64,000 nucleotides of DNA from Anisus vortex. Its lineage: Eukaryota; Mollusca; Gastropoda; Planorbidae. Positions within the stretch are counted from its first letter, which is position 1; each line of letters opens with the position of its first letter. The notes beneath the pieces were generated by a model, which was given only the letters and a program-made list of their open reading frames with translations, was not told the DNA's origin and searched no databases. The position numbers and the translations under genes were made by a program. Of the stretch, positions 49,996-64,000 are shown piece after piece. The DNA is taken from NCBI GenBank assembly GCA_949126835.1, contig OX421498.1:36627618-36691617 (forward strand). The letters run 5' to 3'.

Positions 49996-52900
49996 CTAAT
50001 AAATTCCTCCTTTGAAAAGCTCGGCTAGGATTGGCTTGTTGGCCACCTCCTCGTATCTGTCGAAGTTCAGATCGTCCCACAGTTTCCTGCACTCCAGGAC
50101 TAAAGAGCGCAGCGAAGTCAGGAATGAGATGATCTTGGCGAATATTTTCATGTAGTTGTCCTTGTACTGCCTCTTGAGCAACAGCAGGAGGGCCTGTATC
50201 ACTTTCAGATGGATGCGTTCAATGTGATCATATCTGGATATATTTACCCTGTCTGTTCAGGGAGAAGAAAATATTGATAATATATTAACTTTAATGATTC
50301 CATTCAAAATTCAACAATAACACATTAGAAAGCTTTCTGACCAGTTAGTGAATCATGTCTGTTTAAAAATAAATTATTTAGAAAAAGAAAATAATATAGA
50401 CAATATAACATAAATGATTAAATTTGTATTTCAAAAATAGCCTGTTAGAAAGAACAGTTAGTTAATTAAGCGGCATAGAATGATGAGGTCAAATAAAAAA
50501 ATTTAAAAATGACGTTGACGTTAATATGTTTACTGCAAATGACATAAATATTTTAAAAAATTTACAGGAAAAAAAACAACAATTAATATACTAAATGATA
50601 CAACCAAAATAAAAAAGATTAAGTTATTATTTCTTTATCATTGAATTTGACTTAAGTGCTTATAATTTGGATAATAGTAATGAATAAATAATTTAAAAAA
50701 AAAAATTATGTTTTTTTTAAACATATTCACAATCTCAATGATCCACGCTATCCACTATAAGTGGTTTTAAAAACCAGCAACACTGTGATTCTTTAATTGA
50801 GTTGTAACAAGCTGTTCACTGATTAAACGTGCCTCGCAAGATAAAAGCTTCACAACAATAAAAACATGCCGGGCATTTAAACCTCACAGTTTAGTGAAGG
50901 AAATACTTGGCCCATTTAAATTATAAAACACAGAGAGAGAGAGAGAAAATCTGATAAAGATTAATCATAACAGCTGATTTCCAGAGTGAAGATCTGTTTT
51001 TGTTATCACCAGAAGTGGAGGGTGTTTGTTTTATAGGTGAAGATCAAACACCTGGCATTGACTCAAAAAAAAATGCTCAAGGAAAAATAAAGCTTAGCTA
51101 AAGGGAGGTAATACATTTCAAAAAAATAAATGAATTTTTGCACACAGAAAACATTTCCCAAGATGCTGACCAACTGTCTTAGTCTTATTGCATGCAAATA
51201 AACATCTATACAAGGGAGGCCACTCTTTACAAGTTGTGCAAACAATTATTCCACTGAAAAGTATTACCAGTATAAGATTGACCAAAATGGTGTAAATCGT
51301 CTTATCTTATATATTACAGACGCCCTTCTATTATAAAGAAGATTATTGCGTCTTACGCACATCCATGGTTTGAGTCTAGCACTGCATTTATATAATATTT
51401 TATTCAAACAAATAAAATAAAACCATCCATTAGGTACCGTTCGATTTGGGCAAAATTTATTGCTAAAACTATTTCATTATGCCGACACAGTTGAAGTGGT
51501 TAAAAATGATTCTGTTAAAGTGGTTAAAAATCATGAAAATTAAATTCTCAGGCAAATAAATAGACAGTACAAACTACCATTTTAGCTTCTGTGAACAACT
51601 ATATGCACATAATAATCCAATAAAATATCAATAAGGCTTTCAAAAATCTCCAGTGATAAGTATTTTTAAGCATCAACAACCATTAAAATCGCTCCAATCA
51701 AAATAATTACAAAATAATCATATGTCTGACACTAGTAAAGGTGACATTTAAATGTAAGGCAAAAAAAATGTCAAGTTTGACTTGCCTGGAAAGAAAATGC
51801 AGACCACTTTAAGGACCACAACCGAGTCAAAGTTGAGTTTGATTTGCTGTAGCTGGTGGGTCACCCGGAACAGCTTCTCTATCAGCTCCTTAGAGTAGAA
51901 GCAGATCATCTGGTGGTAGCAGTAGGAGCGCTCCACCTCCACTGCTATGTACTCTTTCATGTTATAGCCTTTGTAGTAGCCCAAGAGAAGCACTTCATAG
52001 ATGGAACCTTGGTCATAATATACACACATGTAATTAATGGAAGAATGAAGGACATTCTAAAATCTAAACATAGATACAGTAACCCATTGAAAAGTTCAGA
52101 GGATACGCAAAATCAGACTTATAGCAATAGAATCAACCGTACACAAAGCAATGACACATGCACAGCGCATGTTAGCTGAGTTAATCAGCATCAACAATAC
52201 AGAATCAGGCAATACCATGCCGAGAATAATCTGAAGTTGGCACACTTTGTGAGAGGAAGTTGTTGGTACATTGGTTCTTTAAAAGTAAATATACTCATTC
52301 TTGCTAAAAAATGCCGTTATGTAATTCCCTCCGGCTCTGGGAGTTACCTGGAAATTAAAGGTAGGTTTAGCAAGGAAAGTGTGTGACTGTTACCTTTGAC
52401 GAGCTCTATCTGATCAGTGATGCTCAAATCTCTGAAACCTGGAATGCGTTTCATAAATGCAATGATTTGGCGAATGTCACTGTCCATCCTGGTAGAACAG
52501 TAGTTTATGTCGTCGATCCTCCCGTCCACATCGATGCCAGTTGTGTTGTAGATGTGCTCGTGTTCATCAATGTCCACCTTCCCCAAGTGTCCAAATATTT
52601 CTGTCTTAAGCTGACATCTTTCCTAAAATAAAGCAGTGAGATGCCCATAGCATGCAAGCTATTTAAATTCTATTACAAATGACCATAAGGAGAAAAGATA
52701 CTAAACTGGATGTTAGTTTTGTAAACCCATTTCTAGATCTATATAAAATTTTAGTGACATAAAAAGTATTTATCACTATATCAATGTGCTATTCAAACAA
52801 TAATTCTTAATTTAGGACTGAGATAGCAGACTGTTGTAGCACATGCACCAGAGGTTGGTTATTGATACTATGGAAGACTTAATTGTCTCCAGAAAACAGG

Positions 52901-55049
52901 GCATATTCTGAGCCCTGCCCTAAAACAGATGGAGTCAGACTGCATTACTGTGGCCCTGTTCATAATCGCCTAGAACTAAATGTTCATATCAGCGCTTCTA
53001 TGACCAATACAATTGATAATGAAGAAGAGGGCTTGAGTCATATCACTTATGGCTTGTAGATTTAAAGCAGGCTCAGTATACAAAATTTGGCTACAAATAC
53101 ATTCAGAAGCTATGACTCTTGTTATATTAATTGCAATCTTATGATAAAAGCAAATGAAATTGTGTCATCCTGGATGTTTGCATTGGTCACAAGCGGAACA
53201 GAAAAATAAAAAAAAACACACAACAAATAACAACACCATTACCTTGCACTCCTTAGTCCTCTTCTCCAGCACTTCATCAGAGACACAATTTAAATCTTGA
53301 ACTAGCTCCCTGTGACTTGAGACCAGCACTCTGATAAAGTCATTCAGCTCAAACTCGCTGTACCTCAACCAGGTAGACTCTGGCTCATCGTGCATCAGCA
53401 GGTCAGTTAAGGTCATGGCGTGCTGGGGTGAGTGGCCTGTGCTGTCAAGCGGAACCAATTCTAAGGGAAGAATGTCACAAGTCCCAGACTCCTGGGCCAA
53501 AGTCTCTGCAACGTATGACTTGGGACTTTCGAATGTAGGTAACTGTGCGTAACAACTCCCAGACTCCAGGGTCAATATCTCTTCAACTTGTGACTTGGGA
53601 CTTTCAAATGTGGGTAAATGTGTGTCTGTACTCTCATGAAAAACATCCAGTGGCGCATCATCCACTTTGTCCGAGGGCGGTGTACTAGGCCAGGGCCCAC
53701 AGTCTAATAGCATTACATCTTTGTAGACAGAGCTCCCACTGGGGCTGGCGTAAACAACAATGTCATTGACAGTTTGAGCAGACTCTGACTCTGGCAATTC
53801 CTGAGACATAGATTGTGACTGTGAGTTGTCACTGCTGCTACCGGCTGCTGAGTTGCCTGATAAACTCTGACATAATGGGCTGTCTGTTTTCTGAGATTCA
53901 GCAATTTGCTTTATTTCCAAAGTGTCCCGTGTTCTTTTCATGTATGTGTAGCGTCCAGTTTTTATTGCTGAGTTACAATCAGGGTAAAGAAAAAGTTAGC
54001 AATTGAAACTAAGGAACAAACCTACACATTTATGGGGCTAGCTAATACATGGTAGTACATGTAGTACAGATGATGAAACACTTTTCATTTCTCTTTGATT
54101 CCCTAATTACATGGATCTTTAACAAAAAATTCCCAAAACCAATTTTTACCAACATGTGTGAAATTTATTAATGTTAACCATTTATAGGCAGTTAGTCCAA
54201 ATTTATTTAAAAAAAAGTGTTGTTTTTTTTGTTTTTGTTTTTTATAATGGGAGTTTTCCTGACTTTAGAACTAAATGGTTATTAGCTTTAAAAAAAAGTA
54301 TTTTTCCCACTGTTATGTTTAAAATGAAATTCACAAACTTTCCCAAAACCTTTGTCAATTTCCCTAAATTTTCTCAACCTGAAAAATTAAGTCAATTTTT
54401 CCCAAACCATATAAACCTTTGATAAAAAAAGTCAATACAAAAGAAGGTGAAGAGGAATAACATGGTCAATTATATGATTTTGTCCTGTCATAATTACTTC
54501 TATTATACATACAGTTTATATTCTGAATTAGTATAAATGAAAATATATCTGACAATGGTTTATACCTTCTTTAGACATGCCAACATTCAAACACAGATTA
54601 TAGCGACATTTTGGGCAACTTTTTCTTCTGTTTGAACCAATGATACAGTTTCCAGTTCCAATGCAAACATAGTCACCATTTCGCAATAAACTCCTTCTGA
54701 AGAAACCCTTTAAAAAAAAGGAAAATGTTTAATATAATGAATAATAACTAGGGCATTAAAAATTTTGAAAACAGCAGGAAGAACTGGTGTTTTGTCAACA
54801 TAAAAATTATATAAATATTAGCATGGAAAAGGCTTGTAATAAACTCATTAAAAATATTTTAACACCAATTTTAAATAATCTCACAACAGTAGAAACATTG
54901 TATATTTAAAAAATATAAACCTTGCAAGCTTCACAAGTATTGGCACCATAATGATATCCAGCGGCAGGCTCTCCACAAACTTTACATGGAGGAAGTGGCC
55001 CAGCAACATTAGAAACCCGCTCTTCTGGTGGCCGTTTTTTGCCTCTCAT
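49996..55049 (-). CDS. Nuclear receptor transcription factor, NR1-like, six coding exons
   Basis: Coding exons (minus strand, in transcript order) are 55049-54921, 54707-54566, 53967-53243, 52622-52394, 52007-51786 and 50252-49996. They total 1704 bases and join in frame to give 567 residues plus a TAG stop. The DNA-binding domain (about 22-90) has both fingers intact: C-x2-C-x13-C-x2-C at 22-42 and C-x5-C-x9-C-x2-C at 58-77. The P-box is CEACKG, and the classic intron falls right after CEACK. A long Ser/Glu/Pro-rich hinge (about 95-330) precedes the ligand-binding domain (about 365-567). That domain shows the helix-3 signature [20 protein letters not shown] near 390-409, a PDR motif at 482-484 and AF-2 helix PILAELF at 556-562, so it should bind coactivators. 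As a nuclear receptor it should act in the nucleus on hormone-response-element DNA. The ATG is preceded by a splice acceptor, so an upstream 5' UTR exon, or further N-terminal coding, is likely. The LBD resembles the NR1 class (E75/ROR/Rev-erb style); placement in the lophotrochozoan NR1P group is a guess. Confidence 0.9.
51298..51395 (-). mobile_element. LINE 3'-end fragment, family A, in nuclear receptor intron 5
   Basis: 'tcttatcttatatattacag' and 'cgcccttctattataaagaa' match the family terminus in minus orientation. It is in the same sense as the host gene and lies within its largest intron (50253-51785). Confidence 0.7.
51786..52007 (-). other. Nuclear receptor coding exon 5, ending at a GC donor
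   Basis: The exon enters in phase 1 after an AG at 52009-52008 and ends at CAG, followed by GCAAGT instead of GTAAGT (GC at 51785-51784). Joining it to the acceptor ACAG at 50256-50253 keeps frame and rebuilds the family motif FFPDR across the junction. No GT donor nearby gives this. The exon carries the LBD helix 4-9 region, including [10 protein letters not shown] and [16 protein letters not shown]. Confidence 0.85.
53477..53626 (-). repeat. In-frame 75-bp tandem duplication in the receptor hinge exon
   Basis: Two adjacent 75-bp units (53552-53626 and 53477-53551) encode 25-residue repeats that each start with LPTFESPKS and end with a variant of LESGSC or QESGTC, at about residues 204-253. 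The copies have diverged at several positions but keep frame, so the duplication is tolerated in the disordered hinge. Confidence 0.85.
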
Positions 55050-55339
55050 CCTAAGAGATGGTTACAAGAATTGATTGTTCTAAAAGTCATGTTATAAAAT
55101 AAATAACTGTAGTAGGAGGGGCAGATTATAAGAAAAAAATATAAAAGGTTGAAGAACCTGTTTGATTAATGTAATTTAATTTATTATTATTAGAATTGAA
55201 ATTAAATTTTTGGTTGATGTATAAGTTATAGTGTATGAAAATATCAATATACTGATAATAACATGTCAAGAAATGAAAATTAGAAAATAAATTATCAGTA
55301 ATTTATGACTGAATAATTACCTTCAGTCATCAGTAAGAA

Positions 55340-55582
55340 TGGGGCATGGTGGCTGATCGGCAGCACATTCGACTGGCTTACTGAAGGTCAGGATTTGTTT
55401 CTGGGTCTGGAGGGTGTCTAACTGAGTCTACCCAGCTCTGATGGGTACCCGATCTTAGTTGGGGTAAAGTAAAGGCGGCTGTGCATTGTGCTGGCCACAC
55501 AATCACCCAGTATGCCGTGGCCACTGAAACGGGTGAACGTTGCTTCACCGGCCCAATGCATCAATTTGCTCAAACTGGATAC
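55340..55582 (+). mobile_element. tRNA-derived SINE just upstream of the receptor coding exons
   Basis: Head 'catggtggctgatcggcagc' (A-box-like), body 'gagtctacccagctctgatg' and 'ggcggctgtgcattgtgctg', end 'gcttcaccggcccaatgcat'. It is antisense to the receptor and about 300 bases upstream of its first identified coding exon, so probably in a 5' intron or the promoter area. Confidence 0.8.
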
Positions 55583-58235
55583 TTTTTTTTAGACACAGGG
55601 GTTGGCCAAATTTAGTTATTAAATGCAGCACAGGGTTCTTTAACTTTACTTTAAAGGATAAACTAGAGAACAAAATAAATAAGTCAACTGACCAGCGTCC
55701 AGTTCCCTGGACGGACACATTGCATGTGTGTACAAATGAGGTGCTTCTAAAAAGTTTTTCTAACCTTTTTTTGACCACCCCTGCCATTACCTAAAAAGTT
55801 ATACTAAAGCGTGTGAGAATGTTTGATGAGGAAGCCGTGACTTCACACATTCTATTATTCTATTGTATTGTCAGATCTAGTAGTTATCTGTATTGACTGT
55901 ATGCCTAACTTTCAATACTTACAAGATAAATGGCTGCTGTTTTGTTTTAGATGGAGATAGATAGGGTCGTGGATAATTGGTTGGTTAGTTCATTAGCGCT
56001 AGACTGGTGACTAGACCCTAGACTTTCTTAAAATATGTCTTTTTCTACTACATTTTAGTTTATAGTATATTTCTCATTGAATTTATTGTTATTCCCATGC
56101 CCATAGCCATAGTTGACATACACATACCCCTAAATTAAAATAAATGTGAAGTATGTTTGGTTCACTTAATAAAAGTTAAATCAAAACAATGTCTTAGTCC
56201 TTAGTTTTGGGTCTTAACTTAGTGTCTAAGAACAGACAAGGACCAACACAACTTGAAGTACACAACCAACAGGCCGCTACCAATACATTTATTTTATCAA
56301 TTTATAAAACTGAAGTGAATGCTAGATTGTAGTACAGATACTATACAGTGTTAAGGGTAACGGCTAAAGTGTCTCTAAAGCCACAGTGTTCATTCAAACT
56401 AGCCAAACCACTGAGCACTCAGAATGAATCAAACAGTTGAATGTTGAAACAGGTCAACAGGTGTCAGTGTTTGTTTACATTTATCATTTAATTTAGTCAT
56501 TTACAGTTTAGGCTACATTATTATTTACAACTTTGATTTGGTTACTATTTCAGTAAGACAATCAAAGAAGGATGGAATATAAGGCAAAAAATAAAATTGT
56601 TAAATGTACCTTAATCTTGACTAACCTGGATGTTTTTAAGAAAGTCAATACATGCGACTGAATTTAACAGAGACAAGCGAAAAGTATTACGATTTCATAA
56701 CAATTTATTGCCTTGTTCCTGTGACATCACGAATTCACTGAACTATATAAAATATAGCCCAATGCATTAAAATGAGGGAGTGGCTTCCCTTATTCCGTGA
56801 TATATTATATTCTCTCTCTCCATTACTTATTATTAAATAGTTTTTATTGCACGCATATATTAAAAAAAACAACAGCAACAGTTGTATTTGTATGGCCTAT
56901 AGATCAACACTATATTATAAAATTAGTTGTAACACATGTGCGCAACATGGATATTCCTCCCTATGCCTATAGTATGGCCTACTTAAGTAGTCCTTGGGCC
57001 TATATACATAATAATAATAATAGTCATTTCTTAGAGTCAGAGTGCTTCTTATACTTCTATCCATGCTATTACATTTAGCACGCTCAGTGCGCTCTTGGGC
57101 ATGAATATGTGTCTTATAACTATAACTGAATCAGAAAGTTAATAGTGCGAAATTCGACAATTGAAAGTCATTTACTATGTTGTCACTTTTGTGGCACTTT
57201 GTCAAAACATTGTTCATTAGTAGTAGCCTAACTCAGCAAATTAGTTAAACTGCCAGATTCTTTTTGCTTTGATGGTTATACATCTACCATACACAGTGGT
57301 TTTACCAGCATTTTGTGTTCCAAGTCCCAATTTTAATTTAAGTGATAAGCCTATAGCATAATTTAACTCTACAAGTAAAATTGAGTATGTCTACCATCTT
57401 TTGTTATATCTAATATTCTACTATATGATATGGCGTTTAAAAAAGTAAAATTTTAAATGTCAGCCTAAATAACAGCAAAACTTGTGTCTAATTAAAAAGA
57501 CATTAAATTCAGCAGGATGGTAGCATTCCTTACAGCCTACCATTTACTGTGAGACCATGAACAGATTTCTTTCCGCGGATACATTTCCAAAAATAATAAT
57601 ATAATAACAAGACCTAGCCTACATATATTTTTTTTCTTCAAAATTAATTTGATTGTCTCCCACTGACTTAAATTATTTATACTTAAATTTCTCATGTTGT
57701 CTAAGCCTAAGGTCATTCTGCTATTATTCAATTTCCAGATTTATAAAAAATGAGATATAACGCAAAAATCCCAAACATTATTGGTAGACACTGTACTATT
57801 TGTGGCCCAGTCTTAAAGGTGATAAAGCCGTGTCTGATAAGTTGAAAAATATTTTCGAGCTGCAGAAAAACAACAATAACTAGATTCTAATAATTATGCA
57901 CTTAACTCCCCTTTGCTTTCTGAATTATCCAAAGGTAAAGTTTTAAAGGGAGTTTATATACTAGGTGAAGAACTGGAGTACTTTTTGATCTCTGTTAAAC
58001 CAGATAAGCGCGCACAATTCACTGATGTCCGTTTTCTTATATTCCTTTTAATTTTTGGTTCATTTATTTGAATCTGTAAACCCTATTAACCTGGCGCTGC
58101 CAGGAAAAGAAAGCACAGTGCTCCATTGTCATGAAAAAAAAAACAGCTTTCTAAATACAGCTCGACCTATGTCATTTGAACAATACTTAATTTTTTTTTT
58201 ACATTTTGATTTTTGGATATAAATTTAACTTTTTA
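55583..58235. other. Intergenic stretch between receptor and tubulin genes
   Basis: No coding exon recognised. Upstream non-coding exons and the promoter of the nuclear receptor (minus strand) are expected somewhere here but cannot be placed from sequence alone. Confidence 0.35.
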
Positions 58236-58615
58236 ATTCAGAAGTTGCAAAGCAGGCAATAAAAGTGCTGGTTCAATTTGCTAACTCCTATGGCAGAGTA
58301 AGACAGCTTTTCCCACAAAATTCAGAAACAAGGGAGACTAAGCCGACTAATGATTTGATAAATGCCCTGTCCAAAACAAAGCATGACATTTATAAAAAAA
58401 ACTGGCATGGACAAGGCGGATGCATATATCCCATTCAAATTTGATGACTAAAATGGTTTAATTTTTAAAAATAATGGTTTGTCAATAATTATTTATTTCA
58501 TCAGCATTATCCTAAAGGCTATATTAATTTTTAAATAACCTGTGAGCCATCAAAAGTATTTCAAATTTTAAGATACCCCTCAAAAATAGTTTGAGAACCA
58601 TTGTTTAATTTTGCT
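58236..58615 (+). mobile_element. Possible hAT transposon 3' end
   Basis: It ends 'gtttgagaaccattg', a hAT-type terminus (compare 'ggttgagaaccta' at 2513). About 58245-58300 reads AKQAIKVLVQFANSY, weakly like the hAT C-terminal region. The left end was not found. Confidence 0.35.
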
Positions 58616-59046
58616 TGGTAAATACATCCCCTCTGATACCCTGACATAATTACAAGTCATGTTTATAAAAAAAAAAAATATAATGCTTTTAACTTTTTTA
58701 ATTTTAGAGACGAATTTTATGTCAGTCCCATATGTTTCAAACTCATTTATCTGGCTGTCCCAGGCTACTTATCTGCTTAACTTATTAATCAATTCTTTTT
58801 TTCTAAACCATGTTGAACAAGTTGGTTGACCATAATAAGTAGTGATGGTAAAATGCATTTTAGAGGTGGGGCATACACACTATAGTAAAAGCATTTTGCA
58901 TTTTAATTGCAAGCAAGCTCACTAGTGTTGCCAATTCGTTCGTGAGCTATTCTTTGTGCCTTTGTATTTAAAAACCATACATTTTTCAATGTAAATTTAT
59001 ACAAATTACATAAAACAAGAAAACAATAGTTTGTTTTAATTTTTTT

Positions 59047-59078
59047 TTTATTTTCTTCCCCCCCATTTCCCTTTTATT
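59047..59078 (-). terminator. Tandem poly(A) signals of the alpha-tubulin gene
   Basis: On the minus strand AATAAA occurs at 59078-59073 and again at 59052-59047, about 170-200 bases after the tubulin stop codon. A C-rich tract in the transcript sense (59218-59237) lies between the stop and these signals. The position fits a short housekeeping 3' UTR. This is a motif match only; cleavage sites were not seen. Confidence 0.55.
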
Positions 59079-59249
59079 TTTATACAATTTCAAAATTTGA
59101 AAGAGTGAACACACAATTTTTTGGAATGCAATTTTTATAAACAGTTTAGATCCCAAACAAATGAAATACATTAAATTTGGATGAAGTCATGGCCGAGAAC
59201 AGATCTAAGATATCACAAGGAGGGAGGGGGGGGGGGCGATGGAGAAGTT

Positions 59250-64000
<4,751 letters not shown>

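Noticed and set aside
49733..50092. 119-codon minus ORF overlapping the last receptor exon
   Set aside because: It is an alternative frame over the terminal exon and 3' UTR; the receptor frame there has the AF-2 helix and correct splice phase.
52383..52631. 82-codon plus ORF opposite receptor exon 4
   Set aside because: Antisense shadow of a conserved ligand-binding-domain exon.

Overview
The window is animal nuclear DNA. It is AT-rich and repeat-dense, with intron-rich protein genes, tRNA-derived SINEs, CR1/L2- and L1-like LINE remnants, hAT- and piggyBac-like DNA elements, and many mini- and microsatellites. The style of the repeats and the two recognisable genes suggest a mollusc, most likely a gastropod. 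That is inference from general resemblance, not from a database search.

Only two protein-coding host genes can be supported, both on the minus strand in the right quarter. (1) 49996-55049 encodes a complete 567-residue nuclear receptor in six coding exons: two intact zinc fingers with P-box CEACKG, a long low-complexity hinge, and a ligand-binding domain with an intact AF-2 helix. One of its introns is GC-AG. (2) 59250-64000 is the 3' part (residues 61-451 by vertebrate numbering, eight exons) of an alpha-tubulin gene whose first exons lie beyond the right edge. Its last intron carries an antisense CR1/L2-like retrotransposon broken by one stop codon.

Layout. 1-4500: a decayed hAT transposon (693-2979) with a second terminal-inverted-repeat element nested inside it (1471-2525), followed by TAGGCCTA-rich sequence and a repeat ending in an 'aacgccgggta' motif. 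4500-9100: SINEs plus 59-bp, ~20-bp and 32-bp tandem arrays. 9100-16300: mostly unannotated sequence with a few SINE/LINE fragments and a short TTAA-flanked element. 16850-20470: a large microsatellite and minisatellite block. 20500-29000: dispersed LINE 3' ends, SINE fragments, hAT-like MITEs and small tandem repeats. 29000-34980: a T-rich, repeat-poor stretch with four Pumilio-type motifs, possibly the long 3' UTR of a plus-strand gene. 35000-43600: a repeat island holding a 2.1-kb minisatellite that is open in all three minus frames, an L1-like LINE fragment split by a TTAA-flanked element, and a near-perfect 36-bp array. 44400-49995: A-rich on the plus strand, fitting the 3' UTR of the minus-strand nuclear receptor. 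55050-59249: the intergenic stretch between the two genes.

The two genes have no evident functional link. One is a cytoskeletal housekeeping protein and the other a ligand-type transcription factor. Most of the window's structure is transposon and tandem-repeat history, including several datable nesting events. I see no CRISPR, operon, or obvious new multi-gene system. The most unusual items are the GC-AG intron, the duplicated hinge segment, the three-frame-open minisatellite, the near-perfect 36-bp array beside a split LINE, and the strong excess of the palindrome TAGGCCTA.
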